Positions 15,345 through 24,280 of a stretch of DNA of 64,000 nt are shown piece after piece; within the stretch, counting starts at the first letter, position 1; every line of letters begins with the position of its first letter. The translations under genes were made by a program, and so were the position numbers. Source of the stretch: Amphibacillus sp052055485 (GTDB lineage Bacteria; Bacillota; Bacilli; Bacillales; Amphibacillaceae); NCBI RefSeq assembly GCF_052055485.1, contig NZ_CP197171.1, forward strand, positions 3,906,001 through 3,970,000, read 5' to 3'. The notes below the pieces were generated by a model. It was given only the letters and a program-made list of their open reading frames with translations. It did no database searches and had not been told where the DNA came from.

Positions 15345-16773
15345 TGCTTAGTTCCCCCTTATATTTATTAGCAAATGTAAGCAAGGCCTTTTCAAAGCAT
15401 GCTTTTGGTGGATGAACGACACCTGCACCAATTTGCCCAATCCCCGCTACTTTATGAGCAATTCCTGAATTGATCACGGGTAAAATATTCGTATCGACTA
15501 CTTTTCGAATATCGATTCCACATGCAGAACCACGGAAATTCAAGGTTGGAATCGAATAGTTACTATTTTCTCCTGCGGTGATTTCATGCATTTGTTCACT
15601 ATATTGGATAGCATCTTCAACGTCACCACCAACAAATTGAACAATGGCTGGGGCGCCACCCATGGCGAATCCACCAATCCCTGTTGTTTCTGTAATCGTA
15701 CTGTCACCAAGATCAAGTGCGGCATCTTCAGTTGTATACCCTGGGAAGAGGAGTCCGTTCACATGATTAGCTGGTGCAGTGAACCATTCATTTTCACCCA
15801 TACCGCTTAAACGGATACCGAATTCAACACCATTACGGCACATTGTCGTTACAACCGTAGAATATTGAACACCATGAGCAGCATCCAACATTGACTTACA
15901 TGCTGGCATCGATAAGTTTAGAAAATAATGTTCATTACCCTTTAGGAACTGAAGGACTTCTTTGATTTCAGTTTTATTCAGATCAGTGAGCATGAAATAC
16001 TCAACCATTTCTCGATAGAATAAACTCGTTGATGCCTTATTACGATTATGACATTCATCACCCATATGTAGGGCTTGTGCTGTTAATGATTTTAAATCGA
16101 TACCATCCGTCAAGGCTAGAGCCTTTTTCAAAGCTGGTGCATACGTTTTTTCGAGCCAATTTAGACGATCTAATACTTCACTTGAAAAAGCACCAAATCT
16201 TAGTACTTTTCCTAGGCCTTCATTAACGGTGCAATAGGCTTTATTACCAAACGTTTTATTTTCAACGATATGGACAGGCATTGAAGGAGAAACTACTCCT
16301 GCCATAGGTCCAACTGTCGAGTGTTCATTACATGGTGAAAAATCAATTTCCCCTGATCCTGCAAGTTCACGTGCCTCTTCTTCATTTGATGCAAGTCCCT
16401 CATAAATCAATGCACCAATGACGGCACCTTGTTGTGGACCACACATATTGTCCCACTCAATCGGTGGACCCGAATGAAGAATTTTTTTCTCATGCATGCC
16501 TGGAACAACGTTTTTAGCTTGATCAATATCGATGAGAATCGGGTGAGAATCTGTGATTCTTTTGATCACTTCTTTATTCGCTTCTTCAACCTTTTCATTA
16601 TCGACCAGCTCGTCTAGCGCTTCAATTAATTCTACATTCCCCCCCGCAGGTGGCTCCCAATCAACTTGAACCGCTTCAACATTTTGTAAATCCAGATCTT
16701 TCTTAAAGGTCGATGTTCCTATATTAATGACGCGCAATGAATCTTGAAATAATTGCTCGTTTTTACTCATCAT
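15337..16773 (-). CDS. DUF1116 protein, YlbE/AllG-type transcarbamylase subunit
   Basis: A 478-residue DUF1116 protein. Recognisable blocks are 'VQVDWEPPAGGNVELIEALD', 'SGPPIEWDNMCGPQQGAVIGAL', 'DFSPCNEHSTVGPMAGVVSPSMPV', 'MGENEWFTAPANHVNGLLFPGYT' and 'DLGDSTITETTGIGGFAMGGAPAIVQFVGG'. In E. coli the homologue YlbE, with FdrA and YlbF, has been reported as the three-part oxamate carbamoyltransferase AllFGH. By that precedent this subunit helps split an N-carbamoyl compound with phosphate into an amide and carbamoyl phosphate. It overlaps arcC and follows fdrA. Two adjacent ATGs (16773 and 16770) follow GGGAGG; the second has the better spacing. The substrate here need not be oxamate. Confidence 0.88.
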   Translation of the reverse strand: MMSKNEQLFQDSLRVINIGTSTFKKDLDLQNVEAVQVDWEPPAGGNVELIEALDELVDNEKVEEANKEVIKRITDSHPILIDIDQAKNVVPGMHEKKILHSGPPIEWDNMCGPQQGAVIGALIYEGLASNEEEARELAGSGEIDFSPCNEHSTVGPMAGVVSPSMPVHIVENKTFGNKAYCTVNEGLGKVLRFGAFSSEVLDRLNWLEKTYAPALKKALALTDGIDLKSLTAQALHMGDECHNRNKASTSLFYREMVEYFMLTDLNKTEIKEVLQFLKGNEHYFLNLSMPACKSMLDAAHGVQYSTVVTTMCRNGVEFGIRLSGMGENEWFTAPANHVNGLLFPGYTTEDAALDLGDSTITETTGIGGFAMGGAPAIVQFVGGDVEDAIQYSEQMHEITAGENSNYSIPTLNFRGSACGIDIRKVVDTNILPVINSGIAHKVAGIGQIGAGVVHPPKACFEKALLTFANKYKGELSNG

Positions 16774-16948
16774 AATGCCTCCCTATTCTTGTTGATATAC
16801 TCATTATTTCTGTGAATCATTTAATTTCTGATCAATCTTTACTATTTCTTCAGAGAATCATTCCACTATAGAACTTAGGCAAAAGTGAATATTAACCAAA
16901 ATCATAGCTAATGGATTCTCTCACTACAGCTGATGGTACTTAAGTTAA

Positions 16949-18490
16949 CTATGAGATAAGCTGTGCCGCCATTTTTACGGCTGATTCATTACTTTCTGAA
17001 ATATAAACACCAGCGTCTCTTAGTATTGCTGTTTGTTCTTGAAGACTTTGCTTGTCTTTATTTGTCCCGCAAATATAACCAATAATGGCAAGGTGACGTC
17101 CATCCGCTTCAGCTAGCTGCTGTGCTTCCTTAATCGTTTCAATGGTCACCCCAACTGGATCATCATGAGATCCATAGCCAAGTTCAAAATCCATTAATAA
17201 GACAGCTGTTTCAGAATCTTTCGCTTCCTGTGTAATTCGTGAATTACGTAAGGTTGGATCAATCATTGGATGGGGTTTACCGACAGTAAATTCATCTTCA
17301 CCCATATCTAATAACACATGACCTTGGCTAGTAGACAGATTGACTAGTTTTTCATCAGCTTTTTTAGCTACATTACTTTTGATCTCCCCTGTTAAAGGAC
17401 GTAAAATAGATAATGCTTCGGATGTTAACGTTCCACCACAATACAAACCACGTACATATTTTTGTGAGCCACTTAGTTTACCTTTTTGTTCTGTGATCCA
17501 CTGTTCTTGTTCTAAATTCTCTTCATCTTTAAAGGTAATTGAAGGATCTACATGTTCAACGAGTCTTTTTGCAGCACCTGTTAAGGTATTGGCAAATGTT
17601 GCTCCAGCTTCTTCCACAGCGGTAGCATCTCCATCAATAAAGCAAATAACAACAGGTTTACTAGCCTTTTTCACTTGTGCAAGAATTTTTTCTTGGACAC
17701 TTTCTGCTGGCGGCTTAGAAATCAGACCAATAATATCCGTGTTTTCATCTTGCTCTAGGGCTTCTAAACCTGCCAACATCATGATTCCACCGATGGATTC
17801 ATGAAGATCACGCCCACCTGTTCCAATCGCCTGAGAAATACCATAACCGAGACGATCAACCTGCACCATAACTTCCTGTAAACCTGTACCAGAAGCAGCA
17901 ACAAGACCGATATTGCCCTTGTTCACTTTATTAGCAAAACACAAGCCTGCTTGATTCAGCATAGCGGTTCCACAATCTGGACCCATGACAAACAATCCTG
18001 CTTCTTTCGCTTTTTCCTTTATCTCCTTTTCATCTTCTAAGCTGACATTATCACTAAAGATCATGACATTAAGACCCTTTTTAATCGCTTGGCGTGCTTC
18101 ACGAGCAGCATATTGCCCTGGAACGGAAATAACTGCAAGATTTGCTTCCGGCATAGTATCCAGTGCCGAATTCAACGTCTTAAGTGGTTTATCCTCATTG
18201 TTTTTCTTCGATGACTTTTTGGAATATAATTGATCATTAATATATTCCATAACCTCTTCAACTCGTTCTTCAGTCTCCGTTTTTACCGCAATAACCAAAT
18301 CGTTATCTGTCGCCTCTTTAGCCTCATCTGTTAAGAGACCGATATTATCTAATAAATCCTTGTTCATTTGTGTCGCCATTGATACAACAGCTTCTTCAAC
18401 ACCCTCTAACTCGAGAATTTTTCCCGATAAAGACATGAGTGTAACAGAATCATGATAAGCATTTTTTTCAATTATTACTTTTGATCCCAT
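16949..18490 (-). CDS. fdrA: FdrA/AllF-type acyl-CoA-synthetase-like transcarbamylase subunit
   Basis: A 513-residue FdrA protein related to succinyl-CoA synthetase. The N-terminal domain covers residues 1-90 ('NAYHDSVTLMSLSGKILELEGVEEAVVSMAT'), followed by a CoA-synthetase-like Rossmann region with 'GPDCGTAMLNQAGLCFANKV' and 'GNIGLVAASGTGLQEVMVQVDRLGYG', and a ligase-like C-terminal region with 'DFELGYGSHDDPVG'. FdrA acts with DUF1116 and DUF2877 proteins; the E. coli trio has been described as an oxamate carbamoyltransferase. The gene starts with GAGG upstream and is separated from DUF1116 by 175 nt and from DUF2877 by 541 nt of repeat-containing DNA, so internal promoters or processing are possible. 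Confidence 0.92.
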   Translation of the reverse strand: MGSKVIIEKNAYHDSVTLMSLSGKILELEGVEEAVVSMATQMNKDLLDNIGLLTDEAKEATDNDLVIAVKTETEERVEEVMEYINDQLYSKKSSKKNNEDKPLKTLNSALDTMPEANLAVISVPGQYAAREARQAIKKGLNVMIFSDNVSLEDEKEIKEKAKEAGLFVMGPDCGTAMLNQAGLCFANKVNKGNIGLVAASGTGLQEVMVQVDRLGYGISQAIGTGGRDLHESIGGIMMLAGLEALEQDENTDIIGLISKPPAESVQEKILAQVKKASKPVVICFIDGDATAVEEAGATFANTLTGAAKRLVEHVDPSITFKDEENLEQEQWITEQKGKLSGSQKYVRGLYCGGTLTSEALSILRPLTGEIKSNVAKKADEKLVNLSTSQGHVLLDMGEDEFTVGKPHPMIDPTLRNSRITQEAKDSETAVLLMDFELGYGSHDDPVGVTIETIKEAQQLAEADGRHLAIIGYICGTNKDKQSLQEQTAILRDAGVYISESNESAVKMAAQLIS

Positions 18491-19031
18491 TGTGATACCT
18501 CCCTAATAAATTTGAAATTCTATAATTAAACCCTAAATAGGGTATTTTAACTAAAATGATCTTGCTTGCTTTTTTAGAAAAACTCGCTTTCGCTCACTAG
18601 CACATGGATGTGTTGGCTTCGATGTTCCCATAGGACAAGGAGAGCTTCGGAGCGATACATCGCACAAAGAAAATAGATCTTTATTTTCGAGGACATGGGA
18701 AACTTAGTCGAAGATCCTTTGAAAGATTCAGTTTTTCTTATACTTAGGACGTTAGAATTTCCGCTTCGTCGAATAACTTCGGCCCTGAAATTTTATACTT
18801 TCCTAATGTGCGTTCTTTGCTGTCTAACTAAACCGATAGCCCTCAGAGAAGTCGTTTATTGAGGGTAAATGAGTTCGTTAAAACAAGTAACTGTATCAAT
18901 ACTCCATCGTTACTTCTTAGTTTTTGTAACGGGAAATCATAAATACAAGGTTTTAGTGAGCAGTAAAGTTTGCCGAAAAATCCTAATCTTTCATGCCATT
19001 CAATGGGTTCCCTGGAAAAATTTGATCATTT
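18491..19031. other. Non-coding gap inside the operon, dispersed repeat
   Basis: 541 bases between fdrA and the DUF2877 gene with no credible coding frame. The part at about 18745-18815 (GAATTTCCGCTTCGTCGAAT, then CTGAAATTTTATACTTTCCT and AATGTGCG) is a diverged copy of sequence at about 22965-23025 and, more weakly, at about 47763-47795. It is therefore a dispersed intergenic repeat rather than a lost gene. Confidence 0.5.
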
Positions 19032-19982
19032 CTAAACATCCAAGCTGTTCAAGCTATATTTTAAACTCGTCACCATTCCCGTTGCCATATCAGTTCCTGA
19101 CAACGATCCAATCGCAAAAACCTTTTCGATACTATCAATAAGTATTACATCAGCTTGAGTTGTACAAAGATCGTTAATAAAATTTAACAATCTTTCTCGC
19201 GTTCTTCCTTCAATACTTGCTTTAATCATCATCACACTAATATCTGTTGTTGAAAGATCCATATTTTTGAGCAAATGCATTAATTTTCTAAATATCGTTT
19301 GTGGCTTTTCTTCATCGATCAGATTTAATACCGTAATAAAACCAGTTAAGAAATCATCACCTGATGGAGTTAAACCATTTCCCAAACCAATCAGTGCCTG
19401 AACACTTTCTTTTAGTATTTTGGGCTCTTGATCTAGGCATGATAAAAAATAGCTAATTCTTTTTTCAAGTTCTTTTTCTACCAGTGAAACGTTTGGCTTA
19501 CCTAGTCGAGATAAATGGTTTTTCTCATAATAATACTTTGCCCCACCCGATGGTGTGTTTGCTTGTAGTAACTCATGATAGACATTAAGGTTCTTTTGAA
19601 AAACTGACTTATATTGGTGTAAGTGAATTGCTAATTTCTTTGGGCACCAAAGTTTCCCTGTCTCAAGGTTCACCAATAATTTATTAGCTATCTCTAAATG
19701 ATTATTCTTTAGAAAAACTGGATCTCCCTTATCAATGTCTAAAGCAAGAAAACTTATTGAATCATTCGTTGCCAACCGGATCGAGTATGGTCCATTATCC
19801 AAATCTTGTTTGAGTATGCTATATAGCTTATTGGATTCACTCTGAAAATTAATGACCCGTTTAAAGATACTGTGGATATTACCCACCTTCTTCGCTGGCT
19901 GTTGCTTAGATTTTACAACCCATTCATTAAATCCTTCATCAAATGAGAGGGAGAAAAATCTAAGATGTTGCTTCTGTCTCAT
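19032..19982 (-). CDS. DUF2877 protein, YlbF/AllH-type transcarbamylase subunit
   Basis: A 316-residue protein with the DUF2877 core 'LIGLGNGLTPSGDDFLTGFITVLNLI' near residues 200-225, the hallmark of the YlbF/AllH family, and the C-terminal 'SLSGTDMATGMVTSLKYSL'. In E. coli YlbF is the third component of the AllFGH oxamate carbamoyltransferase. Its clustering with FdrA, DUF1116 and carbamate kinase repeats that set in full. It lies 62 nt downstream of the NCS2 permease. The N-terminal half is poorly conserved in this family, so the start is the least certain part. Confidence 0.85.
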   Translation of the reverse strand: MRQKQHLRFFSLSFDEGFNEWVVKSKQQPAKKVGNIHSIFKRVINFQSESNKLYSILKQDLDNGPYSIRLATNDSISFLALDIDKGDPVFLKNNHLEIANKLLVNLETGKLWCPKKLAIHLHQYKSVFQKNLNVYHELLQANTPSGGAKYYYEKNHLSRLGKPNVSLVEKELEKRISYFLSCLDQEPKILKESVQALIGLGNGLTPSGDDFLTGFITVLNLIDEEKPQTIFRKLMHLLKNMDLSTTDISVMMIKASIEGRTRERLLNFINDLCTTQADVILIDSIEKVFAIGSLSGTDMATGMVTSLKYSLNSLDV

Positions 19983-20044
19983 TGATTGTTCTCTCCCTCA
20001 TCAATCGCTTCATTTTCTCCAGTGCAAGCTGGCAATAATTATTT

Positions 20045-21346
20045 TTAATCATTTTTAGGCAGCACTAAGTTCATAATGATTGCCACCAATGCGGCTGGAA
20101 CAACACCAGATGTTAAAGCAAAGTGAATACTATCAGGTAATAAGTGTGTGGCTTCAGGTATAATATTCAACCCAACACCAAGTCCTAAGGAAATTGAGAT
20201 AATTAACATATTGCGGCTATCGAATTTTACTTTTTTCAATAATGAAAGTCCTGAAACAGCAACCATTGAAAACATAGCTAATGCTGCCCCGCCTAAAACG
20301 GGCTCAGGCATAATCGCAATCATAGATGAGAATTTAGGAAGAAGTGCTAAAATAATTAAAATAACTGCGCCTATTCTTACAACATACTTACTAAAAACAC
20401 CTGTCAAATTGACGACACCGACATTTTGTGTAAAAGAAGTGTTTGGAAAACTGTTATAAAAGGCAGCTAAGACACTACTTATTCCATCAGCTACGACACC
20501 ACCGCTTAATTCTTCATCAGATGGTTCCCGTCCCTCAGCTCCATTTGTAATAGCAGATACATCGCCCATCGTTTCGATCGTTGTCGCAAGATACATAAAG
20601 AGCATCGTTAAAATGGCAACCGGCTTAAATGCTAATTTATATTGAAATGGCTTAGGAAATGAGAGCCAATTAGCTTCCAATACTGGCGCGAAATCAACTA
20701 AGTTAAAAAAGGCAGCAATAATATAGCCAAAAATAATCCCAATCAATATCGATGAAGATTTTAAGAATTTATTTTTACTTTGATTAAATACAATGATCGT
20801 TACTAGTACAATCGTTGCAATCAATAAACTGGTCAGATCACCTAGATTCTCTCCTCCACCAGCAGCTTGTTCAATGCCTACAGGTATTAAAGTAATCCCG
20901 ATTGTTAAAACGACAATCCCGCTGACTAAAGGGGGAAATACACGTTTTAATCTTTTTAAGTTTTTTCCGATCAAAATTTCAAATAATGCCCCAATTAAAC
21001 TTGCCCCCAATACACCTGGTATGCCATAATCTTCAGCAATAAGCAAAACTGTTGCAATAAAAGCATTACTTGTTCCCATGACAATTGGAAGACCTGAGCC
21101 TATCCCCTTATACTTAGCAAGCTGGATAAAAGTTGTTATTCCTGCCATAAGTAAAGCACACTGAATTAAAAAAGTTGTTTCCGATGATGATAGACCTAAC
21201 AATCCTGATACCAAAAGGGGTACAGTGATATTAGCGGCAAACACTGCTAGTACATGTTGGAAAGCCAATGGAATCGCCTTAACAAGTTTAGGTCTATCGT
21301 CGATGCCATAGATAATTTCTAATTCACTTTTTTGATTTTTTTCCAT
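20045..21346 (-). CDS. NCS2-family uracil/xanthine permease
   Basis: A 433-residue nucleobase transporter with about 14 membrane segments. The family motif 'AFQHVLAVFAANITVPLLVS' near the N-terminus, 'GSGLPIVMGTSNAFIATVLLIAEDYGIPGVLGASLIGALFE', 'TIETMGDVSAITNGAEGREPSDEELSGGVVADGISSVLAAFYNSFPNTSFTQNVGVV' and 'GLSLLKKV' identify the xanthine/uracil permease branch (PbuX/UraA-like). These are proton symporters for purines or pyrimidines. ATG 21346 follows AAAGGTG; two GTG codons lie just upstream. Its place in the ring-opening island suggests that it imports the heterocycle (barbiturate, cyanurate, uracil, xanthine or a relative), but specificity cannot be read. Confidence 0.9.
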   Translation of the reverse strand: MEKNQKSELEIIYGIDDRPKLVKAIPLAFQHVLAVFAANITVPLLVSGLLGLSSSETTFLIQCALLMAGITTFIQLAKYKGIGSGLPIVMGTSNAFIATVLLIAEDYGIPGVLGASLIGALFEILIGKNLKRLKRVFPPLVSGIVVLTIGITLIPVGIEQAAGGGENLGDLTSLLIATIVLVTIIVFNQSKNKFLKSSSILIGIIFGYIIAAFFNLVDFAPVLEANWLSFPKPFQYKLAFKPVAILTMLFMYLATTIETMGDVSAITNGAEGREPSDEELSGGVVADGISSVLAAFYNSFPNTSFTQNVGVVNLTGVFSKYVVRIGAVILIILALLPKFSSMIAIMPEPVLGGAALAMFSMVAVSGLSLLKKVKFDSRNMLIISISLGLGVGLNIIPEATHLLPDSIHFALTSGVVPAALVAIIMNLVLPKND

Positions 21347-21429
21347 TTTCACCACACCTTTATCTAATTAAACCATCCATATTTATAAACTATTGTTGGT
21401 GGCAAAATACAGAATGTCAGATCATATTA

Positions 21430-22692
21430 TTAAACAACAATCACTGCAACAATAATAATTAAAACAAGCATTCCTACTATAAATTTAAAATTTGTTTTGA
21501 TAACATCCATAATCTCTAGCCCAAAACCTTCTGCTAAGGCGGCGACGTTAATTTGAACAGGACTAATTTGTGTACCTAGACCCGTTGCAATCGCCACAAA
21601 TCCCATTGCTTCAGATGGAAGTCCTAGAGACGATAATGTCGGTAATGTCAACGTTAGCACACCAGCTGTAAATGCACCGGAAGGGATAGCGATTAAAAAG
21701 GCTAAGATCATAGCAACTGGTAACACAATCATTTCTGGTACTTGTCGTGCCAATGCAGCAATTTGTTCAAATGTGCCAAGCTCACTGATCAAATTAATAA
21801 ATGCTAGAAAAATCCCAACCGAAAATAATGTGGTTAAAATAAATCTGGAACCATCTACCAAAGCTTCACTTGTTTTATTACCACTTAATGGCGTAAAGAT
21901 AACCGTTAAAATAGCGGTAAAGATAACCGATGTAGCAGGTGTAAATAAATTGATACCAATCAGAGAGTTCAGACTACTTCCGGCAACAACCATAGCAAGT
22001 AATGCCACAAAAGGAATTGACGTTTTTAATAATGTTCCGTTCCCTTGGTTTGCGAATTCATCTTTTTCTTCCGCTTTTTTATTGATTAATGTCCCTCTTC
22101 TATACACACCATAGATAGCCAATCCAGCCGCTAACAAATAAAAAATAATCGTATAAGGTAACATGGCTGAGGCGTGTGCAACCACATCTCTTCCAGCACT
22201 TTCAGCTGTTAAGACTGTTTCAGTAGAAGCTGGGGAGACCGTAAAACCAACCGCTGAAATAATAGCCATCGCTCCAATAACCTCAGGTATTGCACCTACA
22301 GCAGCTGCCACTAATGGCGCCGTTACCATTGTATTTCCGGCACCCATACCTGCTGTGTAAGTTGCGAGCCCTTGAATAAGAACAATAATTCCGGCTAAAA
22401 TGCTAATCTTACCTTTTAAAAGCCTTCTAGACAGTTCTACCAAAGACTGAATGCTTCCAGCTTTCGATACCATGACTGCCGCTGAAGCATAAAGAATAGG
22501 AACCGTAATGGTTAACATATTGTTAATCCCATCAATAAATATGTCAGATATTTGACTTAAACCAATACCGCCAATAATAACAGCGACGATCCCACCTGCT
22601 AGTCCAGCAACCAACATATGGTGTCTTCTGAACAATAGAACTAATACAATAATGACGGGAATAATGTTGATTAATAAACTCATTATATTCAT
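21430..22692 (-). CDS. Ion-transporter-superfamily permease (GntP/DcuC-like)
   Basis: A 420-residue permease with 11-12 hydrophobic segments in two similar halves. Each half contains a Gly/Ser/Thr-rich re-entrant stretch: 'ATYTAGMGAGNTMVTAPLVAAAVGAIPEVIGAMAIISAVGFTVSPASTETV' and 'AIPSGAFTAGVLTLTLPTLSSLGLPSEAMGFVAIATGLGTQISPVQIN'. This two-hairpin plan is that of the IT superfamily (GntP, DcuC, CitMHS), which carries organic anions. It sits between the nucleobase permease and the amidohydrolase and could import a carboxylated intermediate or export an end product such as malonamate or oxamate. The exact family and substrate are not certain. Confidence 0.75.
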   Translation of the reverse strand: MNIMSLLINIIPVIIVLVLLFRRHHMLVAGLAGGIVAVIIGGIGLSQISDIFIDGINNMLTITVPILYASAAVMVSKAGSIQSLVELSRRLLKGKISILAGIIVLIQGLATYTAGMGAGNTMVTAPLVAAAVGAIPEVIGAMAIISAVGFTVSPASTETVLTAESAGRDVVAHASAMLPYTIIFYLLAAGLAIYGVYRRGTLINKKAEEKDEFANQGNGTLLKTSIPFVALLAMVVAGSSLNSLIGINLFTPATSVIFTAILTVIFTPLSGNKTSEALVDGSRFILTTLFSVGIFLAFINLISELGTFEQIAALARQVPEMIVLPVAMILAFLIAIPSGAFTAGVLTLTLPTLSSLGLPSEAMGFVAIATGLGTQISPVQINVAALAEGFGLEIMDVIKTNFKFIVGMLVLIIIVAVIVV

Positions 22693-23055
22693 CTCCTTTT
22701 ATTCAATTTTAAAAATAACAACAGAGGTAACAATATTTTGAAACGGACTCCTCTATCTCCTTTTAGAATATATCCATCTAGTTATAAAGAAACAATACTA
22801 GCCAAACTTCCAAACTCGCTTTTGCTCATCCTTAAAGCGAAAGCATCCGTTTTACTTATACTTGCACTATCAAGAAAATAAGCTTTTAATGATGATAGTA
22901 TAAGTAAAGCTATAGCTTCCGCTTTTTTACCTTGGCGATAAGCAAAGCTTTTCTAGGGATACTTAAATTTCTGCTTCATAGAATAGCCTCTTAGCTGAAA
23001 TTTTATCCTTTTCTAATGCGTAACAAGATATTTTGGCTGAAAACAACTTTTACTG
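22693..23055. other. Non-coding gap inside the operon, dispersed repeat and hairpin
   Basis: 363 bases with no gene. CTTTACTTATACT(ATC) on one side pairs loosely with the reverse at about 22848-22910 to give a long imperfect hairpin, followed by the dispersed repeat also seen at 18745-18815 (AATTTCTGCTTCATAGAATA, CTGAAATTTTATCCTTTTCT). Its presence between two operon genes may create a processing site or attenuator. Confidence 0.45.
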
Positions 23056-24258
23056 CTAATCATTTTTGTTAAATATCCCCTTCGCAAAATAGCCAAATAA
23101 ATTTGCTTGTTTTATGATGGCTTCGGCTTTGCTACATGCATCTAAAATGATGAAGTTAGCCTGATTTCCTTGTTCAAGCTCATAGTTAAATCCTAGCGAT
23201 TTTCCTGGAATAATCGAGATCATATCAAATAAATGATCTAAATCTTCCTCACCACCCATTTGGCATCCATGTGCCGCAATGAGAGCTTCCTCTAACATAT
23301 TTCCATTTCCAAATGGGTTAAATGGGTCCCTAATGTTATCGGAACCAATCGCAACTGGGATGTCTTTGTCAATAAGATATTTGACCGGAGTGATTCCTCT
23401 TCTAATGTTTTTCTTATCACGACGTCCTTGTAAATATAAGTTTGTCGAAGGAAGAGAAATAACATTAATTTTAGCTTCCTTAATCAAATCCACAATTGGT
23501 GAGATCACTTCCCGATCATTAGCTGCTAAACTGCATAAATGCCCTGCTGTGACTCTGCCAGTATAGCCGTTTGCTAGCGTTAACCTGGCAAGATCCTTAA
23601 TCGTAAGAGAAGAAGGATCGTCTGTTTCATCAATATGCATATCGATGTCGACATCATATTTGACTGCCAGTTTAAAAATCATTTCCATATGCTTAACTGG
23701 ATCGTCTTCGGTTGCCGGAATTCCACCGATAAGATCCGCTCCAGCTTGCAAAGCTTTTTCTAAATAAGCATAGGATGCTGCATCATTGTTAATGCCATCT
23801 TGAGGAAAAGCAATAATTTGCAGTTCAAGTATTTCTTTATACTCTTCCTTTAACTCCATTAGTGCTTCAATTGATCTTAATTTGATTCGGTCATCTACAT
23901 CTATATGGGTTCTAAGGAATCTCGAGCCGTTTTCAAAAGATTGTTCAAGTGTTTGTCTGGCGCGTTGTTTGATATCTTCTTTGGTCATGTTAGGTTTATA
24001 CTTGCTCATTATCTCTATCGCTTCAGATAACGTTCCACTTTGATTCACTTTATTTTCACTAATCATCGCTTTATCTAAATGCATATGCCCATCTACAAAT
24101 CCACTGATAACCAATTTACCTTTTAAATCGATAATGTTAGTAACTGATTTTTCGACTTGAATATCTTTTGAAATGTTTTCAATCAAACCCTCTTTGATAT
24201 GAATATCTTTTATTTGATTACTAAAAGGAAAATAACCGTTTTTTAGTAAATAATTCAC
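23056..24258 (-). CDS. Cytosine-deaminase-family amidohydrolase
   Basis: A 400-residue metal-dependent amidohydrolase of the cytosine deaminase branch. All catalytic positions are present and spaced as in E. coli CodA: His58 and His60 (GFVDGHMHLDKA), His208 and Glu211 (DIDMHIDETDD), His240 (TAGHLCSLA) and Asp307 (AIGSDNIRDPFNPFGNG). The family hydrolyses the exocyclic amine of cytosine, isoguanine, creatinine, or ammelide (AtzC). It is separated by only 22 nt from the ring-opening amidohydrolase, so its product is very likely that enzyme's substrate or a near precursor. Candidates are ammelide to cyanurate, or an amino-pyrimidine to its oxo form; sequence alone does not choose. Confidence 0.9.
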   Translation of the reverse strand: MNYLLKNGYFPFSNQIKDIHIKEGLIENISKDIQVEKSVTNIIDLKGKLVISGFVDGHMHLDKAMISENKVNQSGTLSEAIEIMSKYKPNMTKEDIKQRARQTLEQSFENGSRFLRTHIDVDDRIKLRSIEALMELKEEYKEILELQIIAFPQDGINNDAASYAYLEKALQAGADLIGGIPATEDDPVKHMEMIFKLAVKYDVDIDMHIDETDDPSSLTIKDLARLTLANGYTGRVTAGHLCSLAANDREVISPIVDLIKEAKINVISLPSTNLYLQGRRDKKNIRRGITPVKYLIDKDIPVAIGSDNIRDPFNPFGNGNMLEEALIAAHGCQMGGEEDLDHLFDMISIIPGKSLGFNYELEQGNQANFIILDACSKAEAIIKQANLFGYFAKGIFNKND

Positions 24259-24280
24259 TTATTTCACCCATTTCAATCGA

